Shown here in pieces: positions 33,764 through 42,838 of a stretch of 64,000 nucleotides of DNA; the stretch's first letter is position 1, and each line of letters starts with the position of its first letter. The DNA comes from Microbacterium sp. (lineage in GTDB: Bacteria; Actinomycetota; Actinomycetes; Actinomycetales; Microbacteriaceae). The position numbers were made by a program, and so were the translations under genes. The notes beneath the pieces are model-generated. The model saw only the letters and a program-made list of their open reading frames with translations, was not told the origin of the DNA and did not search any database. The DNA lies in NCBI GenBank assembly GCA_019510305.1, contig JAEKKN010000028.1, forward strand, positions 62,001 through 126,000. Direction: 5' to 3'.

Positions 33764-36700
33764 ATGAGAATATTTGAGGGGAAGTCTCTGCGGCAACGCA
33801 GAGCAATCGGTGGGAGCATCGCCGCGGCAACCGCGGGCGCTGTGATTCTCACCAGCGCGCTGGTGCCCATGGCAGCCAGCGCCGCACCGGGTGATCACTC
33901 GGAGGCGCGATCGCAGTTCCTGAGCGGATCGATCCTGACCGGCATCGATCTCGACTCGATCGTCGGTCTGGCCGGCACGGAAGCGATCAACACCGGGGCG
34001 GGAACCGTCACGGACACGACCGACCTCGATGTGACGGCACTGAGTGCACTGAACGTCACGATCCCGAGCGGAGCATCGATCCCGCTGGGCGACCTGCTCG
34101 CCCTGGGTGCGGTGAACCAGTTCTCGCAGGCGCAGGACGCCGGCGTCTCTCGCGCGGCTTCTGGAGCCGTCAGCGACGCGGGCATCGTCGACACCTCGGG
34201 CACCGGCACTTTCCCGGCGAGCGCGAGCCTTGACCTGATGGCGCTGCTGCCGTCGACGCCTCTGCTGACCGAGGCCAACCTCACCCTCAGCGGTGTGACC
34301 GGCGTCGCAGCACTCGACGCGGCACAGACCCCGCCGGCCGTCGCTTGTGCCGACATCTCGGCCCCAGTGGACTGCCGCGGGTACAACATCGCGGGCGCCA
34401 CGACCAACCTCGAGCTCCCGGCCGTCGGTGCGATCGCCACGACGACGCAGAGCACGCTCGGCACGTTGTCGACCACGCTCAACGGTCTGTCGGATGAACT
34501 CCTCGACGGACTGCTCGGCGGCGTCACCGGTGCGCTCAGCGCGATCAACGCGCTGCTGCCCGGTGTGTCCTTGGTCTCGAACGACCTCGACGTGACGATC
34601 ACCGCGAACCTCGCAAGCGCTCTCGACCCGATCCTCTCTCAGGACATCACGGTCTCGGGCGTCACGCTCAACGCAGCTGCAGGCACCGTGACGGTCGACT
34701 GGGAGAACATTGCAGGCCTCAACGGCCTTCCGCCGAACACTCCGCTGATCAGCAACGCGACGCTCTCGACCGTGGCGACCAACGCCGCAGCCGCGCTCAC
34801 CCAGCTGCAGACTGAGCTCAACACGGCGCTGGCCGCAGTCACCGACAGCGTGAACGTTCAGATCAGCGGCGGCGTCTGCCTCCTGGAGGTTGTCCTCGTG
34901 GGCTGCACGGCGGGTCTCGACCTGTCGTTCAACGGCTCGCTGGCCGACCTGCTCGACGGCTCCGCACCTCTCGGGGTCAGCGGCACCGGCCTCGCCTCTG
35001 TGCTGTCGCCGATCCTCGGCACACTGACGACGACGATCCAGGGCGCGACCTCCACGGTTCTGCTCCCCCTGGTGAACGGCGCTCTCAGCACCGCAGGCAC
35101 GGCCATCTCCAACGTCGTCGCCGCCGCGGCACCGGCGCTGAGCGGCGTCTTCGACCTTCTCGGCGACGTCGTCAGCGTGGACGTCAACGTTCAGGAAGAT
35201 GACGTCGACGGCCCGGGCACCTTCACCGAGGTTGCTGCTCGAGTGACTCTGCTCGGCGGCAGCGCGTTGACGGTCGACCTCGGCAAGGCCATCGTCGGCG
35301 CGAACGAGGTGGCCGCAGTCGCGCCCACCGTCGACGCGCTCGACCCGGTCCAGGCAGGCACCAGCCTCCCGGTGACCGGCGCGAACTGGGTTCCCGGTTC
35401 GCAGGTGACCCTGACGCTGCGCGACGCCTCGAACAACACGATCGGCACCCCGGTCGTCGTCACGGTCGAGCCCGACGGAACGCTCCCCGCGGGCACCGTC
35501 TACGCGGTCCCGACCGTCACCCCGGCCGGCACCGACTACGTGCTGACCGCGACCGACAACGAGGATCCGCAGAACACGGCAACCGACACGGTCGCGATCA
35601 CGGCTGCTGGGACCGGCGACGTCAACACCAACGCGGCGGCTTCGGCATCCGCATCGGCTGACGCCACGGCCGACGGCGATCCGTCTGCTCAGGCGGCGGC
35701 TGAGGCTGCGGCCTTCTCCGACGCGACCGCGATCGCCTCTGCTGCGGCCACGGCCGACGCTGAGGCGGCAGCCGAGGCTGCGGCCACGGTGACCGCTTCT
35801 TCGGAGGCCTCGACCACGGCTGACGCCGATGTCAACGCTTCGGCAGCTGTCGCTGCTCAGGCTGCGGCACAGGCTGACGCGTCGGATGACGTGAACGCCG
35901 CGGCTTCGACCGCTGCGGAGGCGAACTCCTCCACTTCGTCTGAGGCCGCCGCTACGACAACCTCGTCGGCGGATGCTTCCAACGAGGCATCGGCGAACAC
36001 CAACGCGACGGCTTCGGCCACCGCATCGGCGAACGCCGACGCATCGACCGCGGCAGTCGCCGAGGCCGCTGCTCAGGCGGCTGCTTACGCTGAAGCCGAA
36101 TCGGACGCCTCCGCGGCAGCCGACATCGACGCGAGCGCAGCGGCGGAGACCGCGGCAACAGCGACCTCGTCGACTGCGGCCACCGCCGACGCCACTTCGG
36201 CGGCCAACGCCGGTGCGGCCATCGCCGCTCAGGCTGCGGCTCTCGCCGACGCCACGTCGAACACGGCGGCCGACACCTCGGCGACGTCCGATGCGAGCAC
36301 GTCCGCTGCGTCGAACGCCTCTGCCGCGGCGATCGCCACGGCGTCGACCACTGCGTCGGCTGACGCGGTGGCTGAGGCCACCTCGACGGCTACCGCTGCG
36401 GCTGACCCGGATGCCACGGCAACCGCTTCGGCTGAGGTGAGCACCAACGCCTCGGCGTCGGCGGCAGCTTCGGCTCAGGCGGATGACGACAGCAACGCTT
36501 CCGTCGAGGTTGCGGCTCAGGCTGCGGCACTTGCCGACGCGACGAACGACACGAATGCAGCAGCCGATGTCACGGCGAACTCCGCAGCTCAGGCGGCGGC
36601 GACCACGGCAGCTTCGGCTGATGCGGCGACCACGGCCACATCCGAGGCGAACGCTGCAGCTGCGGCATCCGCTCAGGCGGCGGCGCAGACGGACGCGACG

Positions 36701-37291
36701 TCCACGAGCGCGGCTGACACGTCGGCATCGGCTGACGCCGACCCGAACGCGGCAGCTTCGATCGCGGCAAACGCCACGTCGTCGAACACCGCCTCGGCCA
36801 CTGCTGCGGCTGACGCCACGGCAACGGCCACCTCCACCGCCACGGCATCCGCCACCACGTCGGCCACCGCGTCCGCCTCGGCGAATGCGAACCCGACGGG
36901 CAAGCTCGGCATCACGGTGAAGGTTCCGGTCCTGGAGCGCGGCCAGCAGCAGACCACTGTCGGCACGGGCTTCAAGCCGGGCGAGGTCGTCACCGGTGTG
37001 ATGACCTCCGACCCGCTGGCTCTGGGCACCCAGGTCGCCAACGCGCAGGGAACCGTCACCTTCACGTGGGCGATCCCGGCCGGCACCGACCTGGGCACGC
37101 ACACCGTCACCCTGACCGGCGCAGAGTCGGGCAGTGTCGCGGGTACGTTCCAGGTCGTGGCCAAGGGCCTCGCCGCAACGGGTGGCACCGCGCCGAACGG
37201 CTGGATCGTCCTCGGAGCACTGCTCCTGATGTTCGGTCTCGGCACGGCGCTGGTCGCACGCTCCAAGCGTGAGACCGTCACCGCAGAGTAA
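33764..37291 (+). CDS. Choice-of-anchor G-like surface protein with Ala-rich stalk and LAxTG sorting signal
   Basis: A 1175-residue cell-wall protein. In order: signal peptide (ending ASAAPGD, ~45); a ~480-residue globular part beginning SGSILTGIDLDSIVGLAGTE, as in actinobacterial choice-of-anchor G proteins; an Ig-like domain (~525-618); ~420 residues made almost only of Ala, Ser, Thr, Asp, Asn and Glu (621-1042) in loose repeats such as AAQAAALADAT; a second Ig-like domain; and sorting signal LAATG (1136-1140) + hydrophobic helix + RSKRE tail. LAxTG is the class E sortase motif. ATG 33764 follows GGGAGAGGCAA. Likely an adhesin or coat protein held out on the stalk. Confidence 0.88.
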   Translation: MRIFEGKSLRQRRAIGGSIAAATAGAVILTSALVPMAASAAPGDHSEARSQFLSGSILTGIDLDSIVGLAGTEAINTGAGTVTDTTDLDVTALSALNVTIPSGASIPLGDLLALGAVNQFSQAQDAGVSRAASGAVSDAGIVDTSGTGTFPASASLDLMALLPSTPLLTEANLTLSGVTGVAALDAAQTPPAVACADISAPVDCRGYNIAGATTNLELPAVGAIATTTQSTLGTLSTTLNGLSDELLDGLLGGVTGALSAINALLPGVSLVSNDLDVTITANLASALDPILSQDITVSGVTLNAAAGTVTVDWENIAGLNGLPPNTPLISNATLSTVATNAAAALTQLQTELNTALAAVTDSVNVQISGGVCLLEVVLVGCTAGLDLSFNGSLADLLDGSAPLGVSGTGLASVLSPILGTLTTTIQGATSTVLLPLVNGALSTAGTAISNVVAAAAPALSGVFDLLGDVVSVDVNVQEDDVDGPGTFTEVAARVTLLGGSALTVDLGKAIVGANEVAAVAPTVDALDPVQAGTSLPVTGANWVPGSQVTLTLRDASNNTIGTPVVVTVEPDGTLPAGTVYAVPTVTPAGTDYVLTATDNEDPQNTATDTVAITAAGTGDVNTNAAASASASADATADGDPSAQAAAEAAAFSDATAIASAAATADAEAAAEAAATVTASSEASTTADADVNASAAVAAQAAAQADASDDVNAAASTAAEANSSTSSEAAATTTSSADASNEASANTNATASATASANADASTAAVAEAAAQAAAYAEAESDASAAADIDASAAAETAATATSSTAATADATSAANAGAAIAAQAAALADATSNTAADTSATSDASTSAASNASAAAIATASTTASADAVAEATSTATAAADPDATATASAEVSTNASASAAASAQADDDSNASVEVAAQAAALADATNDTNAAADVTANSAAQAAATTAASADAATTATSEANAAAAASAQAAAQTDATSTSAADTSASADADPNAAASIAANATSSNTASATAAADATATATSTATASATTSATASASANANPTGKLGITVKVPVLERGQQQTTVGTGFKPGEVVTGVMTSDPLALGTQVANAQGTVTFTWAIPAGTDLGTHTVTLTGAESGSVAGTFQVVAKGLAATGGTAPNGWIVLGALLLMFGLGTALVARSKRETVTAE
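35627..36893. repeat. Low-complexity coding repeat for the Ala/Ser/Thr/Asp stalk
   Basis: About 1.27 kb of degenerate GCN-rich codons encodes the stalk. Units built around AAQAAA-x-ADAT recur irregularly rather than as exact tandem copies, so the repeat is old or selected for composition. It keeps all six frames unusually open. Confidence 0.75.
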
Positions 37292-37307
37292 GTGAGACGC
37301 TGACAGA

Positions 37308-37340
37308 GGTCGGGGTCGCCCGTTCAGGGCGGCCCCGGCC
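37308..37340 (+). terminator. Terminator after surface protein gene
   Basis: A 14-base stem (GGTCGGGGTCGCCC with GGGCGGCCCCGGCC, including two G-T pairs) and 5-base loop, then TTCAGTGATG. It lies just before the DUF5819 gene and may only attenuate read-through. Confidence 0.65.
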
Positions 37341-37365
37341 TTCAGTGATGAGAAGGACCTTTTCG

Positions 37366-38169
37366 ATGAGCACGAACACTGAACCGGTGCAGAGCGACGC
37401 GACCGTCGCCTCCCGACCGCGGCCGACCTGGTGGGTGAAGCTCATCGCCTTCGCCGCGTGCCTATTGACGCTCTGGCATGTCGGGGCGTCGTTCCTGTGG
37501 ATCGCGCCGTACTCGGCGCTGCGTGAGATCCCCACCCAGAACGTGCTCGCGAGCTACATGCTGCCCATGTTCGGCCAGTCTTGGAGCGTCTTCGCCCCAG
37601 AGCCGATCAACGGCGACTACCACTTCAACGTCCGCGCCCTCATCGAGAAGGACGGCGAGGAGACCGAGACCGGCTGGGTCAGCGCGACCGATGTCGAACT
37701 CTCGATGATCCGCTACAACCTGTTCCCCCCTCGCGCCGGCATCCAGTCCAGCGAGGTCGCGAGCAACCAGATGAACGCCTATAACGACCTCAGCGGCGAA
37801 CAGCAGGCTGTTGCCGCGCTCGACTTTGACGAGGATGACTGGGAGGACTGGATGGTCCGCTCCTTCGACAAGCTCGAGGGCGACGACAACCCCGACACGA
37901 CCGAGTACATGGCGGCGGAGCATCTGGCCACCGCGTACGCCACCCAGGGCGCCTACGCGATCTGGGGAGCGGATGCCGTCGTCAAGGTGCAGTACCGAGT
38001 GAGCCGGCAGAACGTGGTCCCGTTCGCCCAGCGCAACAATCCCAATGCGCAGCGCCCCGACCCTACTTTCGCGACGACAGGCTGGCGCCTGCCGATCGAA
38101 GAGAAGGGGCAGAGCCGCGAGGACTTCGCCGACGTCTTCCGCGCCCAGTTCGAGAGGACCCAGCAGTGA
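37366..38169 (+). CDS. DUF5819 family membrane-anchored protein
   Basis: The 267-residue protein has one N-terminal membrane helix (WWVKLIAFAACLLTLWHVGA) followed by the DUF5819 hallmark YMLPMFGQSWSVFAPEPING and an extracytoplasmic or membrane-facing domain of strands. ATG 37366 follows AGAAGGA. Its stop overlaps the start of an HTTM gene by GTGA; the two families are regularly encoded side by side and probably form one membrane complex. Function unknown. Confidence 0.82.
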   Translation: MSTNTEPVQSDATVASRPRPTWWVKLIAFAACLLTLWHVGASFLWIAPYSALREIPTQNVLASYMLPMFGQSWSVFAPEPINGDYHFNVRALIEKDGEETETGWVSATDVELSMIRYNLFPPRAGIQSSEVASNQMNAYNDLSGEQQAVAALDFDEDDWEDWMVRSFDKLEGDDNPDTTEYMAAEHLATAYATQGAYAIWGADAVVKVQYRVSRQNVVPFAQRNNPNAQRPDPTFATTGWRLPIEEKGQSREDFADVFRAQFERTQQ

Positions 38170-39335
38170 CCGTCGCGCCCGACACCAAGAAGAAGGCGGA
38201 TGCTGCGCCCAAGAAGTCTGCGTCGAAGGCATCCGCTCCGCAGAAGAAGAATGCGCCGGAGCCCGAGGCTCCGCAGGCGTCGCTGCCCGCGCGTCTGCTG
38301 ACCTTCGCCGCCTCGATGATCGCCGGCTTCTGGAACATGGTGCTGTCGGCGGTCGACCGCATCTCGGCGTTCGTGTTCGATTGGCTGTTCGGCGGCAAGA
38401 AGGCGCTGTACGGCCTCGCCGTGACGCGCATCCTGTTCGGCGTCACCGCGCTCGGGCTGCTGGCGTCGAACTTCGGCACGCGGCTCTACACGTTCGGTGC
38501 GGGTTCCGCCTGGAACGGCGAGATGGTCGAGCCGGTCAGCGATTTCCCGAAGATCTGGGTGTTCAGCGCGTTCCACGCCGCGATGGGCAACGACGCCGTC
38601 TACACCGCGCTGTACGTGCTGCTGGCCGTGCTCGCCGTGCTGTTCGTGCTCGGCTGGCGTTTCCGCATCGTGCTTCCGATCTTCTTCTGCATGTGGGTGG
38701 GCTTCATCGAGGCCAACGACATGGTCGGCGATCAGGGCGACAACATGTTCCGCATCGCGCTGCTCCTGCTGTTCTTCGCAGACCCCGCTGCTCGCTGGTC
38801 GCTCGACGCCCGTCGTCGTGCGAAGAGCGGGGAGTGGTTCGCTCCAGGCAGCCAGCCGGCTCTGCTCGGCACCGTGTTCCACAACCTCGCACTGGTCGCG
38901 CTCACCGCGCAGGTCTGCTTCGTCTATGCGTCCGGCGCGCTGTTCAAGGCCGGCGGCGCTCCGTGGGAGCAGGGATACGCGGTCTACAACCCGCTGCACA
39001 CCATGCGGTTCGGCACCTGGCCGGTGCTCAGCGACCTCGTCACGACCTGGGGACCCATGGTCGTGCTCTTCAGCTGGGGATCGATCCTGCTGCAGGTGGC
39101 GTTCCCGCTCGCGCTGCTCACGCGGCCGACCCGGCTCATCGCACTCGTCGGCATCCTGTCCTTCCACGTCGGCATCGCGGTGCTGATGGGCCTGCCCTGG
39201 TTCTCGCTCACGATGATCGCGATCGACTCGATCTTCATCCGCGACCGCACCTGGCAGCGTCTGAGCGTGGGGGTCGTGAAGCGCTGGAACGAGGCGAAGA
39301 CCGCACCGCCGCCCCGCGCGTCCTCGCTCGCGTAA
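38166..39335 (+). CDS. HTTM domain protein (vitamin K-dependent carboxylase-like)
   Basis: The 389-residue protein has a Lys/Ala/Pro-rich cytoplasmic N-terminus (~40 residues) and an eight- to nine-helix HTTM domain (GLAVTRILFGVTALGLLASN, EANDMVGDQGDNMFRIALLL, LFKAGGAPWEQGYAVYNPLH). HTTM is named from its relation to the membrane part of vitamin K-dependent gamma-glutamyl carboxylase; catalytic activity of bacterial versions is mostly unproven. It is translationally coupled to DUF5819 and follows the LAxTG surface protein, which could be its substrate or client (inference only). Confidence 0.82.
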   Translation: MTVAPDTKKKADAAPKKSASKASAPQKKNAPEPEAPQASLPARLLTFAASMIAGFWNMVLSAVDRISAFVFDWLFGGKKALYGLAVTRILFGVTALGLLASNFGTRLYTFGAGSAWNGEMVEPVSDFPKIWVFSAFHAAMGNDAVYTALYVLLAVLAVLFVLGWRFRIVLPIFFCMWVGFIEANDMVGDQGDNMFRIALLLLFFADPAARWSLDARRRAKSGEWFAPGSQPALLGTVFHNLALVALTAQVCFVYASGALFKAGGAPWEQGYAVYNPLHTMRFGTWPVLSDLVTTWGPMVVLFSWGSILLQVAFPLALLTRPTRLIALVGILSFHVGIAVLMGLPWFSLTMIAIDSIFIRDRTWQRLSVGVVKRWNEAKTAPPPRASSLA

Positions 39336-39521
39336 CTCGTCGAGCGGCGGAACTAGCTTCCGTCGCGGCACGGGCTCCCGGTGTTGACGCGACTGTGCGC
39401 AGGTGACAACGGGACCCGGCGACGTCGCGGCATCCGCTTGTGTGAACCCCACACGCGAGTTCGTTCGATGTTGTCGCAGACCTACCATTGACGTATCCCT
39501 GAGTCCTTTGAGAGGAACGCC
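39336..39521 (+). promoter_or_regulatory. Non-coding leader of acyl-CoA oxidase gene
   Basis: 186 bases without a gene. The ribosome site GAGGAACGCC precedes the ATG at 39522. I see no convincing dyad. Confidence 0.35.
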
Positions 39522-41561
39522 ATGGTCGACGTCGCCACCGTGTCCGAAGTGAAGAATCCGCAGCTCGATGTGGAGCAGATCAACGAGCTCCTGATGGGCA
39601 CCTGGGCGCAGACCCGCCGTCAGGCCCGAGAGATGATCAAGGACCCGGCGTTCTGGCGCAAGGACGACCTCGGCAAGGACGAGCACCGCGAGCGCGTGCT
39701 CAGCCAGCTGCATCTGCTCGTCGAGAACAAGGCCGTGCATCGCGCGTTCCCGAAGCGCCTCGGCGGCGAGGAGAACAACGGCGGCAACATCGCCGGGTTC
39801 GAAGAGCTCGTGGTCGCCGACCCCAGCCTGCAGATCAAGTCGGGCGTGCAGTGGGGCCTGTTCGGCTCGGCAGTGTTGCAGCTCGGCACCGCCGAGCATC
39901 ACGACAAGTGGCTTCCGGGCATCATGAGCCTCGAGATCCCTGGCGCCTTCGCGATGACCGAGATCGGCCACGGCTCCGATGTCGCCTCGGTGGGCACCAC
40001 CGCGACCTACGATCCCGCGACCGAGGAGTTCGTGATCCACACGCCGTTCCGCGCGGCGACCAAGGAGTATCTCGGCAACGCCGCCCTGCACGGCATCGCC
40101 GCAACGGTCTTCGCTCAACTGATCACGAACGGGGTCAATCACGGCGTGCACTGCTTCTACGTGCCGCTGCGCGGTGACGACGGCTCCGACCTCCCCGGCA
40201 TCGGCCGTGAGGACGACGGGCTCAAGGGCGGCCTGAACGGCATCGACAACGGCCGGCTCAGCTTCGACCACGTGCGCATCCCCCGCACGAACCTGCTGAA
40301 CCGCTACGGTGACGTCGCCGCCGACGGCACCTATTCGAGCGCGATCGACAGCCCTGGCCGCCGATTCTTCACGATGCTCGGCACCCTCGTGCAGGGCCGC
40401 GTGTCGCTCGACGGCGCGGCCTCATGGGCCTCGGCCCTCGGTCTGAAGATCGCGATCACGTACGCCACCGAGCGCCGCCAGTTCGGCGGCGCCGACGGCC
40501 AGGAGGTCGTTCTCCTCGACTACGGCAAGCACCAGCGCCGTCTGCTGCCGCGGCTCGCGACGACCTACGCGCAGATCTTCGCGCACGACGAGTTCCTGCA
40601 GAAGTTCGACGGCGTCTTCTCGGGTCGCACCGACACCCCGGACGATCGCGAAGACCTCGAGACTCTGGCCGCCGCTCTCAAGCCGCTGTCGACGTGGCAT
40701 GCGCTCGACACGCTGCAGGAGGCCCGGGAGGCCTGCGGCGGCGCCGGGTTCATGTTCGAGAACCGTCTGGTGGGCCTGCGCGCAGATCTCGACATCTACG
40801 TCACCTTCGAAGGCGACAACAACGTGCTGCTGCAGCTGGTCGGCAAGCGTCTGCTCACCGACTACGCCGCGCAGTTCAAGGGAAAGGATGCTGCCGCACT
40901 CGCCAAGTTCGCGGTCGGTCAGACCGCGGGCAAGGTCTTCCACGGCGCCGGCCTCCGACAGCTCGGCCAGGCCGTCGCCGACCTCGGCTCGACCGCCCGC
41001 TCTGTCGAGAACGGACTTCGCGAGGAACAGCAGCACGAGCTCCTCACCGGCCGCGTGCAGCAGATGATCGCGGACATCGCGGGACGGCTGCGTGCCGCCG
41101 GCAAGGACAAGGAGCTCGGCGCGCGCCTGTTCAACGAAAACCAGGCAGAGCTCATCGAAGCCGCGCGCGCCCACGGCGAGCTGCTGCAGTGGGAGGCGTT
41201 CACCGACGGCGTGAACCGTGCGACGGATGCCGACACCAAGAAGGTTCTGACCTGGCTGCGCGATCTGTTCGGTCTGCAGCTGGTCGAGAAGCACCTGGCC
41301 TGGTACCTCATCAACGGGCGGCTGTCGACGCAGCGCGCCGCAGCCGTGTCGAGCTACATCGACCGCCTGTGCGCGCGCCTGCGCCCGTACGCGCTCGATC
41401 TCGTCGACGCGTTCGGATATGAGCAGGAGCACCTGCGCGCCCCGATCGCGAGCGGTGCGGAGAAGATCAGGCAGGACGAGGCCCGGGCGTACTACGCCGA
41501 GCTCGCAGCATCCGGCAACGCCCCCGTGCAGGAGAAGGCGCTCAAGGCCAAGAAGCGCTGA
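39522..41561 (+). CDS. Acyl-CoA oxidase-family enzyme
   Basis: The 679-residue flavoenzyme matches the long, peroxisomal-type acyl-CoA oxidase: AFAMTEIGHGSDVASVGTTA (FAD signature), YATERRQFGG, REACGGAGFMFENRL, and TFEGDNNVLLQLVGKRLL with the catalytic glutamate, followed by a second helical domain absent from ordinary ~390-residue dehydrogenases. It catalyses the first step of beta-oxidation, passing electrons to oxygen (or another acceptor). It stands alone with its own promoter region and a duplicated terminator. Chain-length preference unknown. Confidence 0.9.
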   Translation: MVDVATVSEVKNPQLDVEQINELLMGTWAQTRRQAREMIKDPAFWRKDDLGKDEHRERVLSQLHLLVENKAVHRAFPKRLGGEENNGGNIAGFEELVVADPSLQIKSGVQWGLFGSAVLQLGTAEHHDKWLPGIMSLEIPGAFAMTEIGHGSDVASVGTTATYDPATEEFVIHTPFRAATKEYLGNAALHGIAATVFAQLITNGVNHGVHCFYVPLRGDDGSDLPGIGREDDGLKGGLNGIDNGRLSFDHVRIPRTNLLNRYGDVAADGTYSSAIDSPGRRFFTMLGTLVQGRVSLDGAASWASALGLKIAITYATERRQFGGADGQEVVLLDYGKHQRRLLPRLATTYAQIFAHDEFLQKFDGVFSGRTDTPDDREDLETLAAALKPLSTWHALDTLQEAREACGGAGFMFENRLVGLRADLDIYVTFEGDNNVLLQLVGKRLLTDYAAQFKGKDAAALAKFAVGQTAGKVFHGAGLRQLGQAVADLGSTARSVENGLREEQQHELLTGRVQQMIADIAGRLRAAGKDKELGARLFNENQAELIEAARAHGELLQWEAFTDGVNRATDADTKKVLTWLRDLFGLQLVEKHLAWYLINGRLSTQRAAAVSSYIDRLCARLRPYALDLVDAFGYEQEHLRAPIASGAEKIRQDEARAYYAELAASGNAPVQEKALKAKKR

Positions 41562-41579
41562 CGCTGCTCACTCGATGAC

Positions 41580-41708
41580 GTGGCGCCTGCCGTCGGATTC
41601 CTGCGCGGATTCCGACGACGGGCGCCACATCAGTTGCTGCGCATGGGCGTGAGGTGGCACCTGCTGTCGCATCCCCGCGCGGATTCCGACGACGGGCGCC
41701 ACATCAGT
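41580..41708. repeat. Tandemly duplicated palindromic terminator
   Basis: Hairpin 1 has arms GTGGCGCCTGCCGTCGGA (41580-41597) and TCCGACGACGGGCGCCAC (41611-41628), 16 of 18 paired. A 32-base direct repeat starting GCGCGGATTCCGACG occurs at 41603-41634 and 41677-41708 (74-base period), and the second copy forms a weaker hairpin with 41654-41669. The element separates the convergent acyl-CoA oxidase and membrane protein genes. Confidence 0.7.
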
Positions 41709-41742
41709 CATCCCCGAGCAGGCAGGTGGGGCTGACCGGTGG

Positions 41743-42723
41743 TTACGGTTGCGCGTGGGGCTGACCGGGATATGCCGGCGGCTGCGCGGGCGGATAGGTC
41801 TGCGCCGGCTGAGCTGCTGGGTAGGGCTGAGCCGGCGGGTAAGGGTAGGTCTGCGCATACGGGCCGATCGGTGCACCTCCGACTCTGGCCCGGCGTCGGG
41901 CCCGCAGCAGCACGACCGTGAACAGCACGTAACTCAGCGCGGCAGCGACGCCGGCGCCCGTCAGCAGCAGCGGAAGGAGCGCGCGGCTCAGATCCATGGA
42001 CGCGCGGAAGATCAGATCGTAGAACCCGCTCACCGGCGTCAGCGACATCGGCGTGATGATCAGCAGCACGAGTGCCGGCAGGAGCAGGGCGAACGGCGAC
42101 CATCGGGTGGTCATGATGCCCGCGACGATCAGGATGACGCCGGCGAGGACCGAGGCGGCCGCGTCGATCGCGAAGTCGAACCGGAACTGCTGGAGGGCGA
42201 CGAGCGTGCCCCTGGCGAGTCCCAAGGTGAGCAACCAGGCACCAGCGATGAGCAGAACAGGTGCGACGAAGAGCCCGACGACGCTCAGAGCGGTGTTCGG
42301 CCGTGCGGGGTACCTCTTCGAGAGCAGCAGCACGAGCCCCATGGCCCCGAAGGCGGGGAACAGGGCGAGCGGGATGCCGTACATGATGCCGTCCACCCAC
42401 TCCATCGGCAGCGGGCTCTGATATATGTCCAGGAGCAGCACGGGGAACAGCGCGAGCACGATCGGCACCACGGAGAGGACGCCGACTGCGAGCAACCCGG
42501 CGGAGCTCCAGAACCCGGTCGCGACGACGGCGAGCAGAAGGAGGATGCCGAGCGCCTGCAGCAGGACGGGACCTGCGAACTCGGCGGCGTCGACGCCCCC
42601 GTATGCGCCGAAGGCGTACTGCCAGGTCCTCCCGCCGGCGTTGAGCACGCCGACGCCGACGGGTGCGACGATGACGGAGAACACCGCGGTGATGATCCGC
42701 GCGGGCACGGTCGATGGACGCAT
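41743..42723 (-). CDS. Multi-pass membrane protein with Pro/Tyr/Gln-rich tail
   Basis: The 326-residue protein has seven to eight membrane helices and ends in a cytoplasmic tail of PYPPAQ-like repeats ([14 protein letters not shown]). I chose ATG 42723 ([10 protein letters not shown]), preceded by GGAGGG; upstream frame is non-coding. I do not recognise a family. It is divergent from a zinc alcohol dehydrogenase. The tail resembles those of small actinobacterial membrane proteins of the DUF4870 type, but the body does not. Confidence 0.72.
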   Translation of the reverse strand: MRPSTVPARIITAVFSVIVAPVGVGVLNAGGRTWQYAFGAYGGVDAAEFAGPVLLQALGILLLLAVVATGFWSSAGLLAVGVLSVVPIVLALFPVLLLDIYQSPLPMEWVDGIMYGIPLALFPAFGAMGLVLLLSKRYPARPNTALSVVGLFVAPVLLIAGAWLLTLGLARGTLVALQQFRFDFAIDAAASVLAGVILIVAGIMTTRWSPFALLLPALVLLIITPMSLTPVSGFYDLIFRASMDLSRALLPLLLTGAGVAAALSYVLFTVVLLRARRRARVGGAPIGPYAQTYPYPPAQPYPAAQPAQTYPPAQPPAYPGQPHAQP

Positions 42724-42742
42724 GGGACTTCCCTCCAGAGTC

Positions 42743-42757
42743 GTACCGCCACGGTAC
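42743..42757. promoter_or_regulatory. Small dyad in divergent gap
   Basis: GTACCG-CCA-CGGTAC is a perfect 6-base inverted repeat just upstream of the membrane protein gene and before the divergent alcohol dehydrogenase. Confidence 0.35.
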
Positions 42758-42838
42758 CGCCCGCCCGGCTGCGGCGGAAGGCGACCGAGCGGGCGCGGAA
42801 CAGGAAGAATGGAGAGCATCCCACCGAAAGAGGACCCG

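Noticed and set aside
33116..37102. Minus-strand open frame of 1328 codons opposite the surface protein and GH3 genes
   Set aside because: It is an Arg/Gly/Ser-rich mirror of the low-complexity stalk and high-GC codons, has no domain or ribosome site, and overlaps two well-supported plus-strand genes.
37953..40271. Minus-strand open frame of 772 codons opposite HTTM and acyl-CoA oxidase
   Set aside because: Highly charged shadow composition without motifs; both plus-strand genes are certain.
41750..41880. Relation of the Pro/Tyr-rich tail at 41743 to the DUF4870 protein at 61911
   Set aside because: Both have PYP/GYP repeats, but membrane domains differ and low-complexity similarity is not evidence of homology.
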